Shown here: positions 1 to 9,336 of the stretch, in pieces
How the letters are laid out: each line of letters begins with the position of its first letter
Numbering within the stretch: the first letter of the stretch is position 1
The notes under the pieces: generated by a model
Told to the model about the DNA's origin: nothing
The model's database searches: none
Seen by the model: only the letters and a program-made list of their open reading frames with translations
Position numbers and translations under genes: made by a program
DNA from: Zea mays
Taxonomy: Eukaryota; Streptophyta; Magnoliopsida; Poales; Poaceae
DNA length: 64,000 nt
Assembly: GCF_902167145.1 (NCBI RefSeq)
Contig: NC_050102.1
Span: forward strand, 1,426,001-1,490,000
Direction of reading: 5' to 3'

Positions 1-425
1 TCATCTGATGGTACCTGCTCTTGACCTGTGGGGGGTGTCAGACAGCAAGGATGAGCTCACACATGTTCATTGCTCAACAAGTTGTGGGGAATAATGTGAC
101 ATGAACTCGCCAAAGGTGGGAGTTCATGTGATGTGTAAGGCTGATCAACAATAGGGGTTAAAGCTGAGCATTGCTTTTAATAAGTTGGTCAAAATTTTAT
201 TAGCAATTACTAGATGTAAGTAAATACCAAACCATAATAAAATAATAGAACAAAATTAATAAATGATCCCATGCAATGCAAATGACAAATTGAATTTAAG
301 TTCCATAGATTAATCATCGGAGAGTCCTGAGCCGCTCATGACCGTGAGCTCGGCTAGTATACCAGTTTTACACTCTGCAGAGGTTGTACCCTTTACCCAC
401 AAGTCGTGTTTCCCATGTCGTCGGG
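1..425 (-). mobile_element. Tekay-like LTR, left piece
   Basis: This piece aligns by eye with about 51990-52410 of the solo LTR at 51745-55151, sharing the toggle of conserved blocks around GCTCACACATGTTCAT and the block ending CACAAGTCGTGT. It is the first third of a 3.4-kb LTR whose start lies outside the window. Its last five bases (421-425, TCGGG) are the target duplication of the Copia element that follows. The other pieces are 19577-21695 and 35154-35796. Transcription direction is inferred leftward because the LTR 3' end type (AAAGCCCGGGTGTTACA) lies on the minus strand of the solo copy. It could be a solo LTR or the 5' LTR of an element extending left of the window. Confidence 0.8.
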
Positions 426-1632
426 TGAAAGTCGCCTAGAGGGGGGGGGGTGAATAGGGCGAAACTGAAATTTACAAAATTGATCACAACTACAAGCCGG
501 GTTAGCGTTAGAAATAAAAATGAGTCCGAGAGAGAGGGCGCAAAATAAATCGCAAGCAAATGAAAAGTGTGACACGCGGATTTGTTTTACCGAGGTTCGG
601 TTCTTGCAAACCTACTCCCCGTTGAGGAGGCCACAAAGGCCGGGTCTCTTTCAACCCTTACCCTCTCTCAAACGATCCCGCGGACCGAGTGAGCTTCTCT
701 TCTCAAATCAAAACCGGGAACAAAACTTCCCCGCAAGGACCACCACACAATTGGTGTCTCTTGCCTCGGTTACAATGGAGTTTTGATCACAAGAACAAGT
801 GAGAAAGAAAGAAGCAATCCAAGCGCAAGAGCTCAAAAGAACACGGCAAATCTCTCTCGCTAATCACTAAAGCCTTGTGTGGAATTGGAGAGGATTTGAT
901 CACTTGAGTGTGTCTAGAATTGAATGTCTAGCTCTTGTAAGTGGTTGAGAAGTGGAAAACTTGGATGACTTGAATGTGGGGTGGTTGGGGTATTTATAGC
1001 CCCAACCACCAAACTAGCCGTTTGGTGGAAGTTGTCTGTCGTATGGCGCACCGGACAGTCCGGTGCACACCGGACATGTCCGGTGCGACAGCCACGTCAC
1101 CAGGTCGTTAGGGTTCCGACCGTTGGAGCTCTGACGCTGGGCCCTCCTGGATGTCCTGTGGTGCACCGGACATGAACTGTAGGGTGTCCGGTGCGCCAGC
1201 ATGGGCGTGCCTGACCTCTGCGCGCTCTGGCGCGCATTTAATGCGCTGCAGGTAGCCGTTGGCGCCTGAAGTAGCCGTTGCCCCGCAGTTACACCGGACA
1301 GTCCGGTGTACACCGGACATGTCCGGTGAATTATAGCGCGCCAGCTCTGAGAATTCCCGAAGGTGAAGAGTTTGAAGTCGATCTTCCCTGGTGCACCGGA
1401 CACTGTCCGGTGGCACACCGGACAGTCCGGTGCGCCCAACCAGGGTGCCTTCGGTTGTCCCTTTGCTCCTTTGTTTGAACCCTTTTTCTTGGTCTTTTTA
1501 TTGGCTTATGGTGAACCTTTGTACCTGTAGAACTTATAAACTTGGGCAAACTAGTTAGTCCAATTATTTGTGTTGGGCAATTCAACCACTAAAATTAGTA
1601 TAGGAAATAGGTGTAAGCCTAATTCCCTTTCA
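426..1632 (-). repeat. Copia 3' LTR
   Basis: The 1207-bp LTR is bounded by TGAAAGTCGCC and ...CCCTTTCA on the plus strand. The TATA box on the coding (minus) strand is TATAAATA, read from plus 991-998. It contains clustered CACCGGAC...GTCCGGTG palindromes at about 1049-1085, 1291-1328 and 1395-1432. The polypurine tract AAAAAGGGGGAGAT lies immediately outside at about 1633-1646 (minus strand). It has a longer G run near 441-450 than its partner LTR. Confidence 0.93.
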
Positions 1633-2437
1633 ATCTCCCCCTTTTTGGTGATTGATGCCAACACAAACCAAAGCAAGTATAGAAGTGCATAATTGAACTA
1701 GTTTGCAAAATGTAAGTGCAAAGATTGCCTATAATTTGAGCCAATAAATATTACTTACTAGATGTGCATGGATTGTTTCTTTATTTTTAACATTTTGGAC
1801 CACGCTTGCACCACATGTTTTGTTTTTGCAAATTCTTTTTAAAGTCCTTTTGCAAAATAGTCAAAGGTAAATGAATAAGATTTTTGCGAAGCATTTTTAA
1901 GTTTGAAATTTTCTCCCCTTGTTTCAAATGTTTTTCCTTTGACTAAACAAAACTCCCCCTCAATAAATTCTCCTCTTAGTGTTCAAGAGGGTTTTAAGAT
2001 ATCAATTTTGAAAATACCACTTTCTCCCCCTTTAAAACACAAAGAGATACTAATTTGAAATTTACCAATTTGAAAATCATTAATTTTAAAATTAGGGTGG
2101 TGGTGCGGTCCTTTTGCTTTGGGCCAATACTTTCTCCCCCTTTGGCATGAATCGCCAAAAACGGATACTTGGAATGAAATATAGGCCCTGTTCTAACTAC
2201 TATCTCCCCTTTGGTAAATAAAACATATGAGTGAAGATTATACCAAAGACGGAGAGTGATGTAGAGCGACGGCGAAGGATGAGTAGTAGAGTGGAGTGGA
2301 AGCCTTTGTCTTCGCCGAGGACTCCAATTCCCTTTCAATATACTTATGACTTGGTTTGAAATACACTTGAAAACACATTAGTCATAGCATATATAAAAGA
2401 GACATGATCAAAGGTATATTTATGAGCTATGTGCAAA
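1633..2437 (-). promoter_or_regulatory. Sirevirus multiple polypurine-tract region
   Basis: This non-coding stretch between RNase H and the 3' LTR holds the functional PPT (about 1633-1646) and at least five further AGGGGGAG-like purine runs on the minus strand, read on plus as TCTCCCCC/TCTCCCCT at about 1911, 1951, 2021, 2131 and 2201. Repeated polypurine motifs upstream of the 3' LTR are a described hallmark of Sireviruses. I see no convincing envelope-like gene. The open frame at 1994-2338 crosses the purine motifs and has no recognisable domain. Confidence 0.7.
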
Positions 2438-2820
2438 TTAGCAAAAGAAATTCCTAGAATCAAGAATATTGAGCTCATGCCTAAGTTTGGTAAAAGTTTG
2501 TTCATCAAGTGGCTTGGTAAAGATATCGGCTAATTGATCTTTAGTGTTAATGTATGAAATCTCGATATCCCCCTTTTGTTGGTGATCCCTAAGAAAATGA
2601 TACCGAATGGCTATGTGTTTAGTGCGGCTATGCTCAACGGGATTATCCGCCATGCGGATTGCACTCTCATTATCACATAGAAGGGGAACTTTGGTTAATT
2701 TGTAACCATAGTCCCGCAGGGTTTGCCTCATCCAAAGCAATTGCACGCAACAATGGCCTGCGGCAATGTACTCGGCTTCGGCGGTAGAAAGAGCGACCGA
2801 ATTTTGCTTCTTTGAAACCC
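2438..2820 (-). pseudogene. Copia pol, RNase H C-terminal part
   Basis: This is the last part of the Copia polyprotein after the nested insertion. Visible are the RNase H motif ALSTAEAEYIA, the DNESAI block, the RTKHI block and the ending KDQLADIFTKPL, all standard for Ty1/Copia RNase H. The open frame ends at a stop at 2438. Directly at 2821-2825 lies AAGAC, the target duplication of the element inserted at 2826. The frame resumes at 12791 on the far side of that element, so the split is inside the tip of RNase H between the LGRSLVS and SKKQN blocks. Confidence 0.93.
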
Positions 2821-2825
2821 AAGAC

Positions 2826-5800
2826 TGTAGCATCCCAAAAATTCAAATCCTGAAATTTTCTCAAACTCGCTCTAAATTCAAAATGAATTTCAAATTTCAT
2901 TTCAAAATGTTTGTTTGCGAGTTGATATCAGCAAATAAAATATAGTGGTCTATATTCTCTCCAAAATCCTCCTCAAATATCCTACAAATGTTTCTCCAGT
3001 GATCCCCCTCAATTTCTTTCCAGAAATACCGCCTAGATATTTCTCGAGTAACCCCCTTCAAGTTCTGTCCAGAAATACTGTCCAAATATTCCACATATAT
3101 ATCTCCAAGTATTTTCCTCTTGAGAAATATCTTCAGAATCATTTTTCAAGTCCCTATAAATATTTTCTTCATAACTTTCCTCATGCCCATACATATACGT
3201 ATGTCTCCGGTGTCATACGGTGAGCTCTACAAGCTAATCTCACTTATACAAGACAAATACATGCTAACCTCCCACTAATCCTCTCATCCTCCCACTAATC
3301 CTCTCATCCCTCCCCCTAATCCCCCCACCATGGCTATAAATAGAGGGGCAAGGGCCTCCTCTCATCCCACCCCAAGCCATTTCATGGCAACTCTCTCCCC
3401 CCCCACACACACCCACTCCATGTTCCACACAAGCACACACTAGCACAAGGATCGTTCGATCGTTCTTCGATCGTTCGTCCCCCTGTTCTTAGTTTGTTCG
3501 TTCGTTCGTTCGATCGTTCGTCCGATCGTTCATGGTTCGTTCGTCCGTTCGTTCGTCCAAATAATCTTTTTCCTGCCGTTATGCTGCCGAAATTTCGATC
3601 GTTCGTTTGTTCGATCATTCGATCGTTCATCGTTCGTTCATAGTTCCCTATTCATCGTTCATCGTTCGTTCATAGTCCCTATTCATCGTTCTTCCAGATA
3701 ATCTTTGTTCTGCCGTTATGCTGCCGAAATTCCGATCGTTCGTTCGTCCGATCATTCGATCGTTCGTCCGTTCGTTCGTCCAAATAATCTTTTCCTGCCG
3801 TTATGCTGCCGAAATTCCGATCGTTCGTTCGTCCGATCATTCGATCGTTCGTCCGTTCGTTCATAGTTTCTATTCATCGTTCATCGTTCGTTCATACGAC
3901 TATTCACTGTCACTATTCACCATTACTATTCACCGTTACTGTTCATCGTTACTATTCACATACACTATTCATCATCGTTACTATTTATCGTTACTGTTCA
4001 TCATCGTTACTATTCATCGATGATGTCTATAATTACTTTTCCATCGCCACTATTCATCGTTACTAATCATCGTTACTATTCATCGATCATCCGATCGCCC
4101 CAAATTTCAACTACTCATCCATCATGCTGTCCAGTCCACTTAATACCAGCCAGACCCATATTCCAGTCATACGGACTCCGGTGACTGTGATTTTCCTTCC
4201 AGTAGGGAACTTCCCATCTGGTCACCCATCCTAGGTTTCTCCAAGTTGAGCATGCTTAACTTTGAGATTCCTTTGAACCAGGCTTCCAAACTCAGATTCC
4301 AATAATTCTTGTTTCTAAATTCTTATCAAATTATTCCCTATCCAACCATGTCATCCCTTAAGCATGGTTCATGTTTCAGAAGACTCCCAAAATACTCTCG
4401 TCCCATATTCTGCCTATAACTCTCCTGTTCATACTAAGTCAGATGATTCATTCGTCACTATTCTCACCAACAGTGAACTTCATTATGCTACACCACATAC
4501 ACCCAGCTATAAATACACCCAGCTACCCTCTCCCTCTCCACACACACTCAACACCCTCAGCCAAGGCAAACACCCCACCCACTCAGTTACTCTGCTCTGC
4601 CGGCTACACGCATAGTGTCGCTTCGCCTCCAGTCCACCCTCCTGGTAAGCACCTCCGCTCCACCACTAGTAGTATCTCAACACCACATGACACATATTCT
4701 ACTCAAGACTCTACCCATCCATGTATCATTATTCTGACCACTATACTAAATATTTGTTGGTATACTTGCTCGTTTGTATGTTTGCTTGTTCATGTTGCAT
4801 AGTTATCGGAGCGTTCGTGCCGTCTCGTGGAGGCCAGATCCACAAGTCTACGCTAGGCGGTGGAGCCAGAAGCCAGTTCCGCGAGCTCCCCTTCCCCCTT
4901 CGCCGAATAAGCACGGCAAGCTCACTGGATCCCTTTGATGCATAAATTACCTATGTTTTTCAACCACAACCCTCAGCCTGTTATTTTATGCATGATATGA
5001 TTTTGAGACAAGTTATTATGGCCACCCAGCCGCTTGCCGCAATCAATCCCTGATATATATGTTCCAAATGATTTGAGAAAAGGTGTGAGTTTTCAAAAGA
5101 AAATGCTTTTCAAAATGTGTATGATGAAGGGTTTTCACCCTTATCACCTTGTGAGTGGGATAATCAGGGACTCCCTGGTTTAGGGGAGGGTCTAAGGTGA
5201 TGGCTCAGCTGGTTTAGGCGTGAGCAGAAGGATTGTCCCCTCATATAAGGACCGGTTTGTCATCTTCACTACCTGTACTCTTTAATAGTGCAACCACTCG
5301 AGACTGTGTGGGCAGTCACTCAATCTGAACTCGTGCGGTCCGACCCCAGGGTTATGAAGGCTGGGGAGCACCAGGAGGATAAGGAGGGGGAAAGTTTTGT
5401 CTGGTTTGGACATGGTGGTGGCCTGACTCCTTCCGGATAACCGTTAAGGTTAGGACGTGCGGGGAAAGAAAGAGATTCGGATTCGGGTCTCACTAGCTAT
5501 GAGATCGTAGAGCCGGACTAGTGGGTAAAGTGTACACCTCTGCGCAGAGTTCAAACCTATTCGAATAGTCTGTGTCCACAGGAATGGACGAGTCTGGTAT
5601 GGTATGGCAATTAATGTTTTGTTTTCAAAAAAAGGTGCTTTTGAGAAAAGTGGTTTTTAAAAGGTTCGGCGGTTGAGCCGTGAGCTATGGTGGACGGGAA
5701 GTCCAGTAGCTGTTTTTGAAAAGGAAAACCAGTGGGAAACTGCTGAGATACCTGGATGGTTTAGTCCAGGGGATTTTGTTCTAATATTGAAAAACTTTCT

Positions 5801-6268
5801 GCTCCTTTTGGAGAGGATGCGCTTTGCAAAAATACAAAATGTTTTTCAAAACAACTCTGCATAAAATATTGCTGTTTCTGCAAAATATCCTGAGCTCCAC
5901 ATATTCCATGCATTATATCTGATTTCCCCATTCCGCGGGTGAAGGTGGGCTGCTGAGTACGTTTGTACTCACCCTTGCTTATTTGTTGTTTTTCAGAAAA
6001 AGGAGATCGGGTAAGAGTTACGACTGTTCCCAACCTTGCCTGTGGCTGTTGGACCGCTGATTTGCTTCACTGCGTATATCGGGCTGCTTCAGCCCCACTC
6101 TGATGATATGTCCCGAGTTGTGGACCAACTCTTAAAGTTGTTCGCCACCTTTATAGGTTGGTCTCGTTTAAGCAGATCTGGAATCATCTGATGTATAAAT
6201 GTGTTTACTAGCCTCCTGGGACTAGTAATTGTATCACATTTGAGTCCCAGAGGATTGGGGACGCTTCA
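2826..6268 (+). repeat. LTR1 of pol-less element
   Basis: The left LTR contains two separate TATAAATA boxes, at 3335-3342 and 4508-4515. Between them (about 3445-4090) is a low-complexity block of GTTC/GATC tetramers and CTATTCATCGTTA-type repeats, with about 85-bp higher-order repeats sharing CTGCCGTTATGCTGCCGAA (3574, 3711 and 3797). The open frames in this block are by-products of the simple repeat. LTR1 has a longer CATCGTTACTATT array than LTR2, while LTR2 has extra GATCGTTC units. Confidence 0.92.
3445..4090 (+). repeat. GTTC/GATC tetramer and ATTCATCGTTAC repeat array in LTR1
   Basis: The first half consists of GTTCGTTC, GATCGTTC and GTCCGATC words; the second half of CTATTCATCGTTACTATTCAC words. 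The matching array in LTR2 is at about 9961-10615. Copy number differs between the two LTRs, so the array expands or contracts faster than the rest of the LTR changes. Confidence 0.85.
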
Positions 6269-6270
6269 GG

Positions 6271-6282
6271 TGGTATCAGAGC
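6271..6282 (+). promoter_or_regulatory. Primer-binding site, tRNA-iMet type
   Basis: TGGTATCAGAGC lies two bases after the LTR1 end (6268). This is the standard plant initiator-Met tRNA primer site of Gypsy and Copia elements. Confidence 0.9.
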
Positions 6283-6415
6283 TGTTAGGTTGACCGCAGG
6301 ACGTAACCCTTAGCCTGATCCAAAAGTTTGAGTCCAAACTATTTTCTTAAAAAAAATCTTGCTCTCATCCCTTCATTTCAAAAATGATTTCCCCTTTCCT
6401 TCTCTCAGAAGTCAA

Positions 6416-7609
6416 ATGGAGGTTCGCTGCCAAACCAGCTTGTGCCAGAATGAAGATGGTTTCCCCAAGTTGCTGAGAGCATGCACAGTTCGCCTCGGAA
6501 TCAGGAGTCAACCAGAGTATGATGGTCGTGAATTCATCGAGCATGGCACAGAGAAGTGTGTCGTGACTGTATACATTGGATCCAGTCCGCACCATGTGGA
6601 ATGGAGTGTCACTGCTGGTGGGCACATATTCAAAGACACCTGCCAAGTCGTTGCTCGCAAGGCATTGAGGGCCCTGTGTCAGATCTATGAAGAAGAAGTG
6701 GCCGACACACCGCTCAGATTCTTTCCGCCCTTTCAGAGAGACCGTCCTGTTTGGATGGCCAGGATGCGTGCATTGGAAGGTCAGCAGTTGCTTGAGGACG
6801 ACCTCACAGTCGTGTACCTCACCGCATACCTGCTCACCCTGGATGCACAGTATGATTTCTTGGCTCGGCACCACCGTCAGATGATTGCCCGAGCAGAAGA
6901 TGCAGAGAAGCGCAACCGTCAGCTCCATGTGGATCTCACCACAGCTCAAGCCCGTGCAACTGCCTTGGAGAGTCGTGAAGTCATTGCTGTTGAAGCTCTG
7001 AAGCAAGCCAAGGATGAGCACGTCTAGAAGTTGATGGAGGCCTACTTGGTAACCCATAACCAACGTAGAGCCCTGCGGATCCAAGAGCCCGCTTCATCCA
7101 ACCCTGTTCAACCCATCAAAGCTGAAGACCCCCAGATTCTTGAAGGTCACCCGGTCTCTATCAGAGGAGAGAAGAAGGCTTGGGAACTCCCGGAAGGAGC
7201 CATAGTCTTGGAAGGAATTCCAGTCTCCCCTAAGGCTATGGATAAGCAAGAGCACCCTGAATCCTCCCAAGATCCCCCGCTAGAGTTGTTTAAGCCCCTC
7301 GCCATGAAGAAGATTCCAGCACCCTCCCTTGAGGTCAAAGAAGAAGCTGCAAGCACCCCGCCAGCACCGCCGCCCTCAGAGGAGCTACAAGAGCCAGTCC
7401 CGCTTGAAGAAGAGTTCGACCCTGTTCTACCATCTCAGTCGCCGCCAGAAGAAGTCATCAACATCAGCTCCCTGTTGACCCATCCAGGAGATGTCTCAGA
7501 TTGGAGTTGTGTGCCAGCCCTGCCAGAAGAGAAGCTGCCTGGTCTGAAGTTAGTTATGCCCAGTCCTCTGCATGCATTGGGTAGTGAAGTTTTTCTTCAC
7601 TTTGGCTAG
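6416..7609 (+). pseudogene. Unknown protein with dsRBD-like N-terminus in pol-less LTR element
   Basis: A 397-codon frame is interrupted by one in-frame TAG at 7025-7027 (codon 204), which fits a CAG to TAG change. The upstream in-frame ATG at 6359 would add 19 residues; 6416 is preferred because the protein-like composition starts there. Residues about 15-90 have the order of a double-stranded RNA-binding domain: a helix near FPKLLRACTVRLG, then PEY, a strand VVTVYIG, further beta-type sequence, and a C-terminal helix ARKALRALCQIY. The usual KKxA basic patch is weak. Residues about 165-205 form a charged, coiled-coil-like segment. The rest (205-397) is Pro/Glu-rich and acidic. No gag, zinc knuckle or enzymatic motif is seen. 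The dsRBD call is pattern recognition only. Confidence 0.5.
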
Positions 7610-8460
7610 AGCCCTGCATGTATGAGAGGTAATCATGTAGACTCGTGTTTTGCAAAACTCTAATTGTGTGGCCCCCTAGGGCATTTCAAAATGAATTTCA
7701 CTTGATGTTTTCTCCCCTTTTGAGTGCATATGTGATGCTTTAACGTTAATGCTCATAAGTTGCATTTAGCATAGTTCTCAATTCAGGAGCCAAGCAATAG
7801 TAGTTATGCTTAGCCCCCGAATCTGAGTAGCCCGTGCTTTGGAAAAACTCTATTCTACCCTTATTCAAAACATTTGATTTGTTTGTGCTTATCATTGTTG
7901 AGCTTGTGTTTTTTCTTTTCGTTTTTCTTAAAAAGGTTTTCTCTAAAAACATAGATCACAAATTAGAGCTAATCCTTACCTTATGCTTCCATTCTCATCT
8001 TAACCCATCTGAAGAGAAAAGTGCCTTACCCAAGAAGATACCGGGAAGCTTACCCTTGAAGCCTGGAATAAGCTACAGAGGAACCTATCCAGTCGCTTAG
8101 TCAAAAGGACCGACCGTGAGAATCAAAGCACTGCCCCTGAGTCAAAGTAAACAGGAAAAGAGGACAGGAGTTATTACCATACAGAGAGGCAAAGATTCTT
8201 GGAACCAGAGACCACAAACATCAGGGTCATCGACCCCACCACTCACCCGTGCCCCTCGCACGCGTGCCCGCCTGCATGCGCACTACCACCACCCCACGCC
8301 CCCCTTTGCAGCGCACTACCGCCGCCCACGCCACCTTTGCAGCGCACCCACCGCCACCATCATCGCCGGCAACACCAGGCCCCCCTCCCCTTATCGCACC
8401 CGCTGCCGCGTAGCACCTACTCCATCACCACTACTCCGCAACCGAACACCCCCGCTCGCC
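7610..8460 (+). other. Non-coding internal region of pol-less element
   Basis: No convincing coding sequence is present here. The stretch 7834-8100 is open but of mixed, non-protein-like composition. From about 8230 to 8460 the plus strand becomes very C-rich with CCACC/CGCC words, like a plant promoter-proximal region, and leads into the TATA-like site at 8461. Confidence 0.5.
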
Positions 8461-8467
8461 TATAAAC
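8461..8467 (+). promoter_or_regulatory. Candidate internal TATA box
   Basis: TATAAAC follows a C-rich stretch and precedes a C/A-rich leader without upstream ATGs. The first ATG downstream (8584) opens a 43-codon frame with a membrane segment. This arrangement resembles a complete small plant promoter inside the transposon. Confidence 0.35.
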
Positions 8468-8583
8468 CCCCCCCCAGCTCCCTCAACTCCCATCTCGCAC
8501 AAAGCAAAAACAGCCCCGATAAAATCCCCTCTGCCAAATTGCAAGCAACTCCATTTTCCCACTCCCTCGCCTCTAAGATCCCA

Positions 8584-8715
8584 ATGCTTGGTGATTCTTG
8601 GGTTGAAGACTGTTGTACATGGTTCATAGTCTTTGGTTTCCTCCTCTGTATGATGGTAATACTCATCGATAGACTCCTCCAGTGGGAAGAGCAAAGAGAA
8701 AGAAAGGGTCAGTGA
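8584..8715 (+). CDS. Putative 43-residue membrane micro-protein
   Basis: The ATG at 8584 opens a 43-codon frame. After a short acidic, Trp/Cys-containing start it carries a strongly hydrophobic segment (WFIVFGFLLCMMVILIDRLL, residues about 13-32) followed by a charged tail ending RERKGQ. It is the first ATG about 120 bases after the TATA-like site at 8461. The open frame also extends upstream without a stop, but that part is C-rich and not protein-like. I recognise no family. It may be chance, or a small gene picked up by the element. Confidence 0.3.
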   Translation: MLGDSWVEDCCTWFIVFGFLLCMMVILIDRLLQWEEQRERKGQ

Positions 8716-9336
8716 AAAGAAGATAGCGAAGAGAAGATGAGAAGAAGGTTCTCCCAAAATCAACCCTGTGTCAGTCATCTCTCCGCAGCGTGCTCAAGCA
8801 GCAACAGCAGAAGAAGGCCCCGTAACACCCTTGTTATGAGGTACTTCAAGGAGTTCAAATCCCCAAGATTCAAGAGTTCTACCCTCATTCTTTTTAAGTG
8901 GGGTAGTATTCCAGTAAGGTTCCTGCTATGGAGAAAAGAAGAAGGCCTGTAGCAAGCTTGTGGAGGACCAGATCATCGAAGCATATAGGTTTCTGGATGA
9001 GAAGTGGTCACCCAAGTTTTGTTGATGAAGCACCAGAAGACCAGTCAATGAAGGAATCCATGTGGGAGTTCGCAAGAGAAAGGTTTGCGTGTTGGCATCG
9101 ATGCTTCTTCAATAAGCTAGCTGCCAAGCGAAAGCGGAAGCCTGAAGATGATCTTTGAGTAGCCAGAATCAGCGCTTGCAATCAGCAACCGGATGCCCCT
9201 CAAAGGCCAGATTTTGTTGAAGTTCCATCTCCTCGAAGAGTCTGCAAAGTGAAGATATGTAGCTGAAGTAAAGCTATACCCATAACCCATCTAAGCCAAA
9301 TCTCGAGGACGAGATTCCTTTTAAGTGGGGTAGATT
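8716..9336 (+). other. 3' internal region and polypurine site of pol-less element
   Basis: The region is mostly unassigned. A 76-codon frame at 8928-9158 is rich in Arg and Lys and has no known motif. The block GAGGACGAGATTCC then AAGTGGGG (about 9306-9330) precedes LTR2 at 9337 and is the likely polypurine-tract region. Similar wording is familiar from the 3' ends of Del/Tekay Gypsy elements. Confidence 0.55.

Noticed and set aside
1994..2338. Possible Sirevirus envelope-like gene
   Set aside because: Only 114 codons, crosses several polypurine motifs, and shows no membrane or coiled-coil pattern of known Sirevirus env-like proteins.
3382..4066. Open frames encoding repeated NERTNDR or RSFVRPIIRS peptides
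   Set aside because: They are translations of a tetranucleotide array in an LTR and occur on both strands.
8928..9158. 76-codon Arg/Lys-rich frame in pol-less element
   Set aside because: No motif such as a zinc knuckle, and the composition is not distinctive. Left as unassigned.
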